From the NCBI GenBank assembly GCA_041485905.1, contig JBGPKK010000126.1:1-13358 (forward strand): a stretch of 13,358 nucleotides of DNA, given 5' to 3'. The notes beneath the pieces are model-generated. The model had not been told where the DNA came from. It did no database searches and saw only the letters and a program-made list of their open reading frames with translations. This DNA comes from JAHFUI01 sp041485905 (GTDB lineage Bacteria; Acidobacteriota; Vicinamibacteria; Vicinamibacterales; CAVVIG01). Positions 1 to 7,144 of this stretch are shown piece after piece; position 1 is the stretch's first letter; every line of letters begins with the position of its first letter. The position numbers and the translations under genes are program-made.

Positions 1-555
1 GATCTCAAACCGGGAGAGGTGCCGTTTCAGCCGTGGGCGCAGGAGTTGTACAAGCATCGGCGGGACACGCTGAGCAAGGAAGACCCGACCGGGCGGTGCG
101 TTCCCGGCGGTGTGCCGAGATCGACCGCCGTGCCGTATCCCTTCAAGATTCTGACGACCCCGAATATCGTGGTGGTCCTCTACGAAGCGGTTCATGCATA
201 TCGTCAGATCTTCACGGACGGCCGACCCCTTCCGAAAGATCCGAATCCCAACTGGCTGGGCTATTCGATCGGGCATTGGGAAGGCGACACCCTCGTCGTG
301 GACTCCGCCGGGTTCAACGACAACGTATGGCTCGACAACAACGGCCATCCGGCCACAGAAAGCCTGCGCGTCACGGAGCGCTTCCGCCGGACGGATTTCG
401 GCCACATGAGCGTTGAGATTTTGATCGACGATCCGAAGGCGTACACGAAACCGTGGACGGTGACGTTGCCGCTGGTATTCCAGCCCGATACCGAGCTGCT
501 GGAATACATCTGCCCGGAGAACGAAAAGGACTTCAATCGCCTGAACGCCAAGTAG
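1..555 (+). CDS. Conserved exported protein, copy 1 of a tandem pair (5' end missing)
   Basis: The frame is open from base 1, so the gene enters from outside the window; only the last 184 codons are present and any signal peptide is lost. The protein closely matches the gene at 573-1364 over its whole length, and that copy is exported. Shared landmarks are FQPWA near the left edge, YPFKI, YRQIFTDGR, WEGDTLVV and DDPKAYTKPWTV. Two cysteines (C33 and C171 of the visible part) are kept in all three family members here. The family recurs in acidobacterial genomes; I know of no assigned reaction. No catalytic motif is evident, so a binding or structural role is as likely as an enzymatic one. The stop lies 17 bases before the next gene, so the two are probably co-transcribed. 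Confidence 0.85.
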   Translation, partial: DLKPGEVPFQPWAQELYKHRRDTLSKEDPTGRCVPGGVPRSTAVPYPFKILTTPNIVVVLYEAVHAYRQIFTDGRPLPKDPNPNWLGYSIGHWEGDTLVVDSAGFNDNVWLDNNGHPATESLRVTERFRRTDFGHMSVEILIDDPKAYTKPWTVTLPLVFQPDTELLEYICPENEKDFNRLNAK

Positions 556-560
556 CAGGC

Positions 561-565
561 AGGAG
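561..565 (+). promoter_or_regulatory. Shine-Dalgarno site that decides the start of the second exported gene
   Basis: AGGAG lies 7 bases before the ATG at 573 but only 1 base before the in-frame ATG at 567. Normal spacing favours 573. The frame also stays open upstream to 453, inside the previous gene, but that part is unlikely to be translated. Confidence 0.7.
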
Positions 566-572
566 CATGGCC

Positions 573-1364
573 ATGAGATCTCCACGGATCCCGATCGCGG
601 CACTGTTCGCCGCGCTGACGATCGCGTCGCCCTTGCCAGGGGCCGCTGCGCAGTGGCTCACGCATCCGACCGCGGGCATACCGCGCACGCCGGACGGCAA
701 GCCGAACCTCTCCGCTCCCGTGCCACGGACGCCGGACGGCAAACCGGAGCTGGCGGGACTCTGGCGTCCCTCTCCGGGCATGGTCGGCGACATCGCGCGG
801 AACCTCAAACCCGGCCCAGTGCCGTTCCAGCCCTGGGCCGAGGAGCTGTACAAAAGTCGCCGCTCGACCAACAGCAAAGACGACCCGACGGCGAACTGCA
901 TCGTGGGCGGCGTCCCGCGATCGGACCTCGTCGGCTATCCATTCAAGATCCTTCAAGTTCCGGGGATGGTCGTGATCCTGTACGAAGCGGTGCATTCGTA
1001 TCGTCAGATCTTCACGGATGGCAGAGCGCTGCCCAAGGATCCGCAGCCGACGTGGTTTGGTTATTCGATCGGGAATTGGGAAGGCGACACGCTGGTGGTC
1101 CAGACGATCGGTTTCAACGACAAGGGCTGGCTGGACAATGCCGGCAAGCCCGCGACGGATCAGTTGCGCGTCACCGAGCGCTTCGTCCGTAAGGATTTCG
1201 GGACCATGGACATTCAGATCACGGTCGACGATCCAAAGGCGTACACCAAACCCTGGACGGTGACGCAGCCGCTCGCGTTTCAAGCCGACACCGAGCTTCT
1301 CGAATACATCTGCAACGAAAACAACAAGTATTTCGAGCTGGTCCACGATTACAACAAGAAGTAG
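573..1364 (+). CDS. Conserved exported protein, copy 2 of a tandem pair
   Basis: 263 residues from the ATG at 573, chosen for its Shine-Dalgarno spacing. Residues 1-26 form a signal peptide (MRSPR, a hydrophobic stretch, then GAAA before Q27), so the mature protein should be periplasmic or surface-exposed. A 14-residue unit is repeated back to back at 37-50 and 51-64, each beginning PRTPDGKP; the second copy runs into the family's usual LAGLW/LSGLW motif. The rest matches the truncated gene before it without gaps (FQPWAEELYK, YPFKI, YRQIFTDGR, WEGDTLVV, DDPKAYTKPWTV). C109 and C247 are conserved in all three members of the window. The function is unknown; related genes often sit beside DUF6152 and secreted amidohydrolase genes in Acidobacteriota, as here. 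Confidence 0.9.
   Translation: MRSPRIPIAALFAALTIASPLPGAAAQWLTHPTAGIPRTPDGKPNLSAPVPRTPDGKPELAGLWRPSPGMVGDIARNLKPGPVPFQPWAEELYKSRRSTNSKDDPTANCIVGGVPRSDLVGYPFKILQVPGMVVILYEAVHSYRQIFTDGRALPKDPQPTWFGYSIGNWEGDTLVVQTIGFNDKGWLDNAGKPATDQLRVTERFVRKDFGTMDIQITVDDPKAYTKPWTVTQPLAFQADTELLEYICNENNKYFELVHDYNKK
681..752 (+). repeat. Imperfect 42-bp tandem repeat inside the second exported gene
   Basis: Bases 681-710 and 723-752 are near-identical with a period of 42 bases (14 codons). They encode the two PRTPDGKP units at the mature N-terminus. The period preserves the frame and most differences are synonymous, so selection seems to act on the peptide. Confidence 0.75.
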
Positions 1365-1386
1365 GGGACGGTCTTTAGACCGTCCC
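1365..1386. repeat. Perfect inverted repeat between genes
   Basis: A 10-base arm, GGGACGGTCT at 1365-1374, is followed by TT and its exact reverse complement at 1377-1386. The element begins on the base after the stop codon of the exported gene and ends just before the Shine-Dalgarno site of the amidohydrolase gene. No T-run follows, so it is not a classic intrinsic terminator. It could stabilise or process the mRNA, or be one copy of a dispersed REP-like repeat. No second copy was seen in this window. Confidence 0.7.
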
Positions 1387-1398
1387 GCGGAGGCTGCT

Positions 1399-3069
1399 AT
1401 GAACCGGCGGACTTTGAACATCGCTCTCGTCGGTGGGCTGATCGCGATCGCGGGGGCCCTCTCGATTGTGCGCGCCCAGCAGCCGGCGCCGGATCTGATC
1501 CTGACCAACGGAAAGATCATCACCGTCGATGAGCGCTTTTCGATCGCTCAAGCCGTAGCCGTCAAAGGCGACCGGATCGTGGCGGTCGGCACCACCCAGG
1601 ACGTGACTCGGCTTGCCGGGCCCAACACCAGACGCATCGACTTGAGAGGACGGGCCGTCACCCCCGGCCTGATCGACAACCACATGCACCTGCTGCGCGG
1701 CGGAACGACCTGGAAATGGGAAGTCCGCCTGGACGGTATCGAGTCCCGAAAGCAGGCGCTGGAGATGCTGCGCGCCAGGGCGGCGGCGGTCGGCCCGGGC
1801 GAATGGGTGTACACCCTCGGTGGCTGGGCGATCGAGCAGTTCGCAGACGACAAGCGGCCTTTCACGCGAGCCGAGCTGGATCAGGTCGTCCCCAACAACC
1901 CGATCTTCCTGCAGGCTTCCTATCGTGAGGCCTATCTGAACAGCCGCGGCCTGCAGGCTGTTGGCATTGCCGACGCTCTGTCCCAGGACGCAGCCGTCGT
2001 ACGAGATGCATCGGGAAAACCCACGGGCAGGGTTCTGGAAGCGGGATTTCGGCAGCTCGTGAACAAGCTTCCCACGGCGCGCGGAGCGGAGATCGAGGCG
2101 AGCACGCAGTTGATGATCAGGGACCTGAACAAGATGGGTCTGACGACGTTCGGCAGCTCCGGCTGCGAGGCCGATGTGATGCCGACGTACCGGAAACTTG
2201 CGGATCAAGGTCAGCTGAACGTTCGCGTGTTCTGCATCGCCGCTCCCGGGGGCGCGGGGGATCAACTGCTGCCTCGGATTGCGCAGATGAAGCTGTTTCA
2301 AGGGGACAACTACATCGATCAGATTTTTTACGGCGAGAGCGTGTACGGCCCGCTCCACGACCCGATGTTCATCGTCAAGTCCGATCCGAAGCCCGAACAG
2401 CTCGCGCAGTGGCGGCGTATTGCCACCGAGATTGCGAAGGCCGGCCTGCCGCTGCACGTCCACGCGAACCTGACGAATACGATTGACGGGTTTCTCGACC
2501 AGATCGAGCAGATCCACAAGGAGTATCCGATCAAGAACCTGCGGTGGACGCTGGCCCACGTCAACCAGATCAACGCGTCGCATCTGGAGCGCATGAAGAA
2601 ACTGGGCATGTATGCCGCCGTGCATCCCTGGGCGGTCATCAACGGCGGAATCAACCACGAGGTCTTCGGGGCCGCCGCAGACGACATGGCGCCGCTCAAC
2701 ACGATTCAGAACAGCGGCATCATGTGGGGGTTCGGCAGCGACGGAACGAGGGCTAATCAGATCATGCCGTTCACAACGCTCTGGTGGGCGGTGACCGGCA
2801 AGATGGTTGGCGGCACGAGGGTGCTTCGACAGACAGAGACGATCAGCCGCGAGGACGCGTTGATCGGCCACACACGCCGCAACGCGTACTTCGTCTTCCA
2901 GGAGGACAACCTCGGTTCGATCCAACCCGGCAAACTGGCCGACCTGGTGGCGCTGGATCGCGACTACCTCACCATTCCAGCGGACCAGATCAAGGACATC
3001 AGACCGGTGATGACGATGGTCGGCGGGAGAATCGTCTACGACGCAGGAACGGGGACGTCGACGAGGTAG
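1399..3069 (+). CDS. Secreted YtcJ-like metal-dependent amidohydrolase (Amidohydro_3 type)
   Basis: 556 residues; GGAGG at 1389-1393 is 5 bases before the ATG. Residues 1-27 are a signal peptide (NRR, hydrophobic core, then VRAQ), so it acts outside the cytoplasm. The start of the mature protein, DLILTNGKIITVD, and the end, VGGRIVYD, are the two halves of the small beta domain typical of amidohydrolases. The barrel carries likely metal ligands: H95 and H97 (DNHMH), H353/H355 (LHVHAN), H387 (TLAHVNQ) and D448 (GSDGT). GKLADLVALD at 511-520 is a family signature. The family hydrolyses C-N bonds in amides, carbamates or cyclic ureas; the substrate here cannot be told. Neighbouring exported genes on the same strand suggest a shared periplasmic pathway. 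Confidence 0.92.
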   Translation: MNRRTLNIALVGGLIAIAGALSIVRAQQPAPDLILTNGKIITVDERFSIAQAVAVKGDRIVAVGTTQDVTRLAGPNTRRIDLRGRAVTPGLIDNHMHLLRGGTTWKWEVRLDGIESRKQALEMLRARAAAVGPGEWVYTLGGWAIEQFADDKRPFTRAELDQVVPNNPIFLQASYREAYLNSRGLQAVGIADALSQDAAVVRDASGKPTGRVLEAGFRQLVNKLPTARGAEIEASTQLMIRDLNKMGLTTFGSSGCEADVMPTYRKLADQGQLNVRVFCIAAPGGAGDQLLPRIAQMKLFQGDNYIDQIFYGESVYGPLHDPMFIVKSDPKPEQLAQWRRIATEIAKAGLPLHVHANLTNTIDGFLDQIEQIHKEYPIKNLRWTLAHVNQINASHLERMKKLGMYAAVHPWAVINGGINHEVFGAAADDMAPLNTIQNSGIMWGFGSDGTRANQIMPFTTLWWAVTGKMVGGTRVLRQTETISREDALIGHTRRNAYFVFQEDNLGSIQPGKLADLVALDRDYLTIPADQIKDIRPVMTMVGGRIVYDAGTGTSTR

Positions 3070-3093
3070 GGGAAGGCCCCACATGTTTCTCAT

Positions 3094-3100
3094 GGGAGGG
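3094..3100 (+). promoter_or_regulatory. Shine-Dalgarno site that decides the DUF6152 gene start
   Basis: GGGAGGG stands before two adjacent GTG codons at 3103 and 3106. The distance from the GGAGG core is 3 bases to the first and 6 to the second, which favours 3106. No in-frame ATG is available. Confidence 0.6.
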
Positions 3101-3105
3101 TTGTG

Positions 3106-3513
3106 GTGACGCGCAAGGTCTTTGCGGTATTTCTGGCTCTGGCCGGTTTTCTTGCGGCCGGATCACTCTCGGCGCACCACTCGCCCTCGGCGATCTTCGA
3201 CATGTCGAAGCCGTTTGTCTTGAAGGGCACTCTGACCAAGGTCGACTGGGTGAACCCTCACATTGACTTATTCATCGAAGCAACGGGCGCGGACGGTTCC
3301 GCCGAGACCTGGAAATTCGAGAGCAATCCGCCATCCTGGTTCAAGCATGTCGGCCTGGGCCGGGCCGACTTCGCCAAGGTCATCGGTCAAACTGTCACCG
3401 TTGGGGGAATGCGCGCCCGGGATGGATCGCACTACGGATACATGCGGAAGTTCACGCTCCCCAACGGGAACTCGATCGAGTTGGAAACTGGTGGCGGGGA
3501 GACCAAGCCATGA
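3106..3513 (+). CDS. DUF6152-family exported protein
   Basis: 135 residues from the GTG at 3106; GTG 3103 would add one residue. Residues 1-23 are a signal peptide ending SLSA, so the mature protein should begin HHS. Family landmarks are the AHHS start, FDMSKPFVLKGTLTKVDW, the WVNPH motif (48-52), WKFE near 69-72 and GMRARDGS near 101-108; length is normal for this group. The fold is probably a small beta barrel, by analogy with other one-domain periplasmic proteins; no reaction is established to my knowledge. If cleavage falls after A23, the N-terminal histidine together with H25 and H52 could bind metal, which is inference. Its stop overlaps the next start by 4 bases, so the two are translationally coupled. 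Confidence 0.85.
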   Translation: MTRKVFAVFLALAGFLAAGSLSAHHSPSAIFDMSKPFVLKGTLTKVDWVNPHIDLFIEATGADGSAETWKFESNPPSWFKHVGLGRADFAKVIGQTVTVGGMRARDGSHYGYMRKFTLPNGNSIELETGGGETKP

Positions 3514-4361
3514 CAAGCCGAATCATGTGTGTCCTGACGGTGGGATTCCTGATTGCGGGGCAGGCGGCGGCCCAGCAGAAGACTGCCCCGGCCGCTAAGC
3601 CGGATTCGAGGGGCAAACCGGGTTCTGCGTCCAAGGTTCGACGCGCCGCCGGCGGCCATCCCGATCTGAGCGGGGGCTGGACCTATGCCATCGACATCGC
3701 TCCCGTGGTCCTGACAAAAGTGACCGACGGCAAGGTCACCACGATCACGGTCGATCAAAGCGCGCGGCATCGTGCGGTCGAGAACGTCCCGGGCGCGTTG
3801 GCGTGGACGAAGGCTCCTTCCTACAAACCGGAATTCCAGGAAAAGGTCAAAGACCTGGCCGCCCATGAGAGCAAAGTGGATGGCGTGTTCTCTTGCGGGA
3901 GGCCCGGCGTTCCGCGCATCGGTTCGCCACGCCGCATCATCCAGTTGCCGGGCGAGCTCATCTTTCTCTACGAGGAGATTTCCGGAGACGCCTACCGCAT
4001 CGTCCCGACCGATGGCCGGACGCATCGCAGGGACGCCAATCCGTCCTACTACGGCGACGCAGTCGGCCACTGGGAAGGCGACACGCTGGTCGTGGATACG
4101 ACGAATTTCGTCGAGGAGACGTGGTTCGGGGAAGAAGGATACTTTCACTCGGATGCGATGCACGTGATCGAGCGGCTGTGGCGGATCGGCGAGAACCTGG
4201 CGTATCAGGTGACAGTGGACGATCCCAAGGTGCTCACTCAGCCCTGGACCAACTTCACGCACGTGATCAAGCCGTCCAACCAGCCACTGGAAGAATCACC
4301 CGTCTGCAAGGAAGACGACGCCCACCGCCTGCTGAACCTGGATCATCACTTGCAGCGCTAG
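3510..4361 (+). CDS. Conserved exported protein, diverged third member of the PDGKP/WEGDT family
   Basis: 283 residues, starting in an ATGA overlap with the DUF6152 stop. Residues 1-22 look like a signal peptide (hydrophobic run, then GQAAA before QQ), followed by a Lys/Pro/Ala-rich linker to about 46. GHPDLSGGW at 49-57 is the family's N-terminal motif. The conserved core is RIIQLPGELIFLYEE, YRIVPTDGR, GHWEGDTLVVDTTNF (186-200) and VTVDDPKVLTQPWT (235-248). C129 and C266 match the two cysteines of the tandem copies at 1-555 and 573-1364. It is clearly more distant from those two than they are from each other. The function is unknown. Coupling to the DUF6152 gene suggests the two products work together. 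It converges on the kinase gene with 11 bases between them and no visible terminator. Confidence 0.88.
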   Translation: MTSRIMCVLTVGFLIAGQAAAQQKTAPAAKPDSRGKPGSASKVRRAAGGHPDLSGGWTYAIDIAPVVLTKVTDGKVTTITVDQSARHRAVENVPGALAWTKAPSYKPEFQEKVKDLAAHESKVDGVFSCGRPGVPRIGSPRRIIQLPGELIFLYEEISGDAYRIVPTDGRTHRRDANPSYYGDAVGHWEGDTLVVDTTNFVEETWFGEEGYFHSDAMHVIERLWRIGENLAYQVTVDDPKVLTQPWTNFTHVIKPSNQPLEESPVCKEDDAHRLLNLDHHLQR

Positions 4362-4372
4362 CGCGCGATCGA

Positions 4373-7084
4373 TCACGAGCGGGTAGCCTGTTCAAACGGT
4401 GCGGCGATCCGCTGGTACGCTGCCCGAAGAGGCAATCGGAAAGCCACCGCCGCGAACGCCGCGACGATCGCGCCCCACGCCGCGAACACGATCCATTCGC
4501 CTGTTGTTCCTATCGGCTGCCGGAGGATGAGCAGTCGATAGTTCTGCCACCAGAGCGAGTAGGTAAAGATGGTACAGAGCAGCGTGAGCAAGTCGAACCT
4601 GATGAACACGCAGACCAACGCCAGATAGACAACGAAGAGGAACGCGAGTTTCAGGTGATGCGGCTGGACGGCAGCCAACTCAAAGTTGAGATCGGTTGCC
4701 GCGCACAGGGCAGCAGCCAGTAACGCCGCCATCCACAGGCGAGGAACAAGACGAGTTGTCACATAGATCGCAAAGGGCACCAGGACGAAGCCTATTAACA
4801 ACGTCTCGAGAACTTTTCCCGTGATCATATTCAGATCGCGCGAGGGCTCGATCAGGCCCCATCCCCAGCCAACCACTGAGTCTTTGTGAAGCCACATGCC
4901 CAACTGACTGGTCCCCAACCACACCATCGCCGTGTCCAGTCCCAGCAGGGCAAAGCCCAAGAGGGTGCCACGCACAATGGCCAGTCCGCAGGACTGCGTG
5001 GGTGCCTGGCGTTCGAAGAGTTGGACCAGGTTTGAGAGCTTGGCAGGAGCAAGCGTGCGGATACTGCGTTCAATCCCAATCGAAATAAATACCGCCACGA
5101 CGGCAGCCAAGAGGGCCCCGGCGCTCCAAAAAATCAGCCCCAACAAGAAACCGACGTCCGGGATCGGGGCAAACCAGGCGGTGAAGGCGAACAGCAGAAC
5201 GACGCCGCTCTTGCGCCACCTGGCGCCCATCTGCACGCGCGACCGTTGAGCGAAGCCGAGGATCGTCACGAGGAGGATCAGCACGGGTAAGGTTTCATAC
5301 TTCCAGGTGAGGGGTGAGTCGTATGCTCGTCGCACGTAGTCGGCAGGAAGCTGAGGCCGCCGATCGAGGCTCGCGATGTCCCGACCCACGAGCACGGCGG
5401 CATACTGCGGCTTGAGGCCGTACCACTCTCCCTGTTCGGTCCACACGAATCGATTGGCGGGAAGTTCTCCCCAGGTTGCCGCGACCGCGGTATCGAGCGT
5501 CAGACCGGACGGATCGCGCTTGAAAAACTCCTGAACCGCGCGTTCGGCCAGCGGTCTGGTCTCTTCCACGGAAAGTTTCTCAATGCCGATGCTTTGCGGA
5601 AAACGGCGCGAGAACGCCCACAGCGAACCGTTGCGATCAACATCGATCCGCGCTTGCGCTCCCTCTCTACGAAGTTCGCCTGTCCATTCGACGTACCAGA
5701 GCACATAGGGAAACCGTTGGGTTGCCGCGGCGAGCGCGGCCTGTAGCCCACTCCGGCTGGCGACCATCTCGTACTCGTCCCAGCTGACCGAGCCCCCAAT
5801 GGCGGTTTCCTTCGTGATGGGAGCGTGCAGGCGCTCGGCGTACTCCTGGGCGATTCGCGAGAGAACACTGCGGTCGAAGTGCACCTGGCTCCGCGACACC
5901 AGGTTCGTGCGCGTAAACAGCAAGAAGAACGACAGGAGGCCCACAATCGCCAGACCGAGGAGCAGCCAATCGCTGGGTTGTCCGCGAGCGAGGTGGACGG
6001 GCAGAGGGACCTCGACGCCTTCGACGGGAACAGGCTCGGCGCGGGGTTTCCTCCTGAGCGCCGATTCCAGGTCGCCGACGGACTGGAAGCGCCTGGCGGG
6101 ATTCTTCTCCAGACACTTCAGGATGGCGCGTTCGATACGCTCCGGCAGATCGGGTTCGAGCAACCGGGGCGCAGGCGGAGCCTCGTCAACGTGCTTCATC
6201 GCCACGGCGAGCGGCGTGTCGGCCTGGAAGGCTGGATGGCCGGTGAACATCTTGTAGAGCACCAGCCCCAGTGAATAGATGTCGCTGCGGTGATCGACCG
6301 CCTTTCCTTGCGCCTGTTCGGGACTCATATAGGCGGGCGTGCCGGTGATGGTCCCGGTTTGCGTCGCGTCAATCCGAAGAGAGCGGGCGATGCCGAAGTC
6401 CGTGACTTTAACCGTGCCGTCTCGAGCAATCAGGATGTTTTCAGGCTTCAGGTCGCGGTGAGCAATTTCCTGAGCATGCGCCTCATCGAGCGCCGCACAA
6501 ATCTGGCGAGTCCATTCGAGTCCCGTGCGCAGGGACACCGGGCCGTAACGACGAAGCACGTCACGAAGGCTTTCGCCTTCGACGTATTCCATGGCAATGG
6601 CCGCCGTGTCACCAAAGCGGTGCAGCTCGTAGGTTCGGCAGACGTTTCGGTGCGTAATCTGGCGGGCCAGACGGAGCTCGTTCCGGAATCGCTCAACCGC
6701 GGCAGCATCGCCGGCGATTTCCGGCCTGAGAATCTTCACCGCCACGAGCTCGCCGGTTTCACGGTCACGAGCCCGGTAGACGATGCCCATGCCGCCGCGG
6801 CCGATCTCGGCCAGCAGATCAAAGCGGTTGCCGAGCGTTCGCAGGGACGGCTCGATCGGATGCAGGCCAGAGTTCCCCTCGGACCGAGCGGGAGTGGCGA
6901 TCTGTCCGCTCAAGATCGCGGAAAGATCATCGCGGAGCGGACCGTCCAGCGCGCCTCCCGGCCGCAGGAACGGATCGACATCGTCGCTCTCGCGGAGCAG
7001 ATCCGTGAGCGTGGCGCGAAGCTCAGGATGGCCTTCGCAGGCGGCTTCGAGGAACGCGGCGCGCGCCTCGACGGGCTGCCGCAA
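4373..7084 (-). CDS. Receptor-like Ser/Thr protein kinase with large multi-spanning C-terminal region
   Basis: 903 residues from TTG 7084, the only standard start codon between the upstream in-frame stop and the kinase domain. The true N-terminus is probably longer: the conserved helix of such kinases (LLAAAL...RAAFLEAACEG) begins upstream, and an ACG at 7132 is well placed behind AGGAG. The kinase domain spans about 87-345, with glycine loop GRGGMG (95-100), VAVK lysine K117, HRDLKPEN (209-216), DFG (229-231) and GTPAYMSPE (248-256), so it looks active. One membrane segment follows at 371-390, then about 200 hydrophilic residues, probably extracytoplasmic, then eight or nine membrane segments from about 596 to 884. 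The usual acidobacterial C-termini (WD40 or TPR repeats) are absent. It sits directly after the sigma factor gene and likely acts with it. Confidence 0.88.
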   Translation of the reverse strand: MRQPVEARAAFLEAACEGHPELRATLTDLLRESDDVDPFLRPGGALDGPLRDDLSAILSGQIATPARSEGNSGLHPIEPSLRTLGNRFDLLAEIGRGGMGIVYRARDRETGELVAVKILRPEIAGDAAAVERFRNELRLARQITHRNVCRTYELHRFGDTAAIAMEYVEGESLRDVLRRYGPVSLRTGLEWTRQICAALDEAHAQEIAHRDLKPENILIARDGTVKVTDFGIARSLRIDATQTGTITGTPAYMSPEQAQGKAVDHRSDIYSLGLVLYKMFTGHPAFQADTPLAVAMKHVDEAPPAPRLLEPDLPERIERAILKCLEKNPARRFQSVGDLESALRRKPRAEPVPVEGVEVPLPVHLARGQPSDWLLLGLAIVGLLSFFLLFTRTNLVSRSQVHFDRSVLSRIAQEYAERLHAPITKETAIGGSVSWDEYEMVASRSGLQAALAAATQRFPYVLWYVEWTGELRREGAQARIDVDRNGSLWAFSRRFPQSIGIEKLSVEETRPLAERAVQEFFKRDPSGLTLDTAVAATWGELPANRFVWTEQGEWYGLKPQYAAVLVGRDIASLDRRPQLPADYVRRAYDSPLTWKYETLPVLILLVTILGFAQRSRVQMGARWRKSGVVLLFAFTAWFAPIPDVGFLLGLIFWSAGALLAAVVAVFISIGIERSIRTLAPAKLSNLVQLFERQAPTQSCGLAIVRGTLLGFALLGLDTAMVWLGTSQLGMWLHKDSVVGWGWGLIEPSRDLNMITGKVLETLLIGFVLVPFAIYVTTRLVPRLWMAALLAAALCAATDLNFELAAVQPHHLKLAFLFVVYLALVCVFIRFDLLTLLCTIFTYSLWWQNYRLLILRQPIGTTGEWIVFAAWGAIVAAFAAVAFRLPLRAAYQRIAAPFEQATRS

Positions 7085-7137
7085 CGCTGCGGCGAGCAGC
7101 GTGTCGGCGTCGGGTTCGGGTTGGTATGGCGTTGCTG

Positions 7138-7142
7138 CTCCT
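7138..7142 (-). promoter_or_regulatory. Shine-Dalgarno site without a standard start codon, for the kinase gene
   Basis: AGGAG on the minus strand lies 3 bases past the sigma factor stop. Five bases further is ACG (7132-7130), in the kinase frame, where ATG would be expected. The first standard start, TTG 7084, is more than 50 bases from this site and has no Shine-Dalgarno of its own. Confidence 0.5.
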
Positions 7143-7144
7143 GT

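Noticed and set aside
261..1523. Minus-strand frame of 420 codons opposite the exported genes
   Set aside because: It crosses three plus-strand genes and their boundaries; the tandem paralogues conserve the plus-strand protein, not this frame.
3069..3080. GGGG-AAGG-CCCC hairpin after the amidohydrolase stop
   Set aside because: A four-base stem with no T-run is expected by chance in DNA this rich in G and C.
1375..3093. Long minus-strand frame of 572 codons opposite the amidohydrolase gene
   Set aside because: It mirrors the amidohydrolase gene almost end to end. The translation is rich in Arg, Val, His and Asp without recognisable motifs, and the plus strand has a signal peptide and metal ligands.
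4355..4364. GCGCTAGCGC palindrome at the convergent gene ends, as a terminator
   Set aside because: It has no loop and no T-run on either strand, and it overlaps the stop codon of the exported gene; too weak to call.
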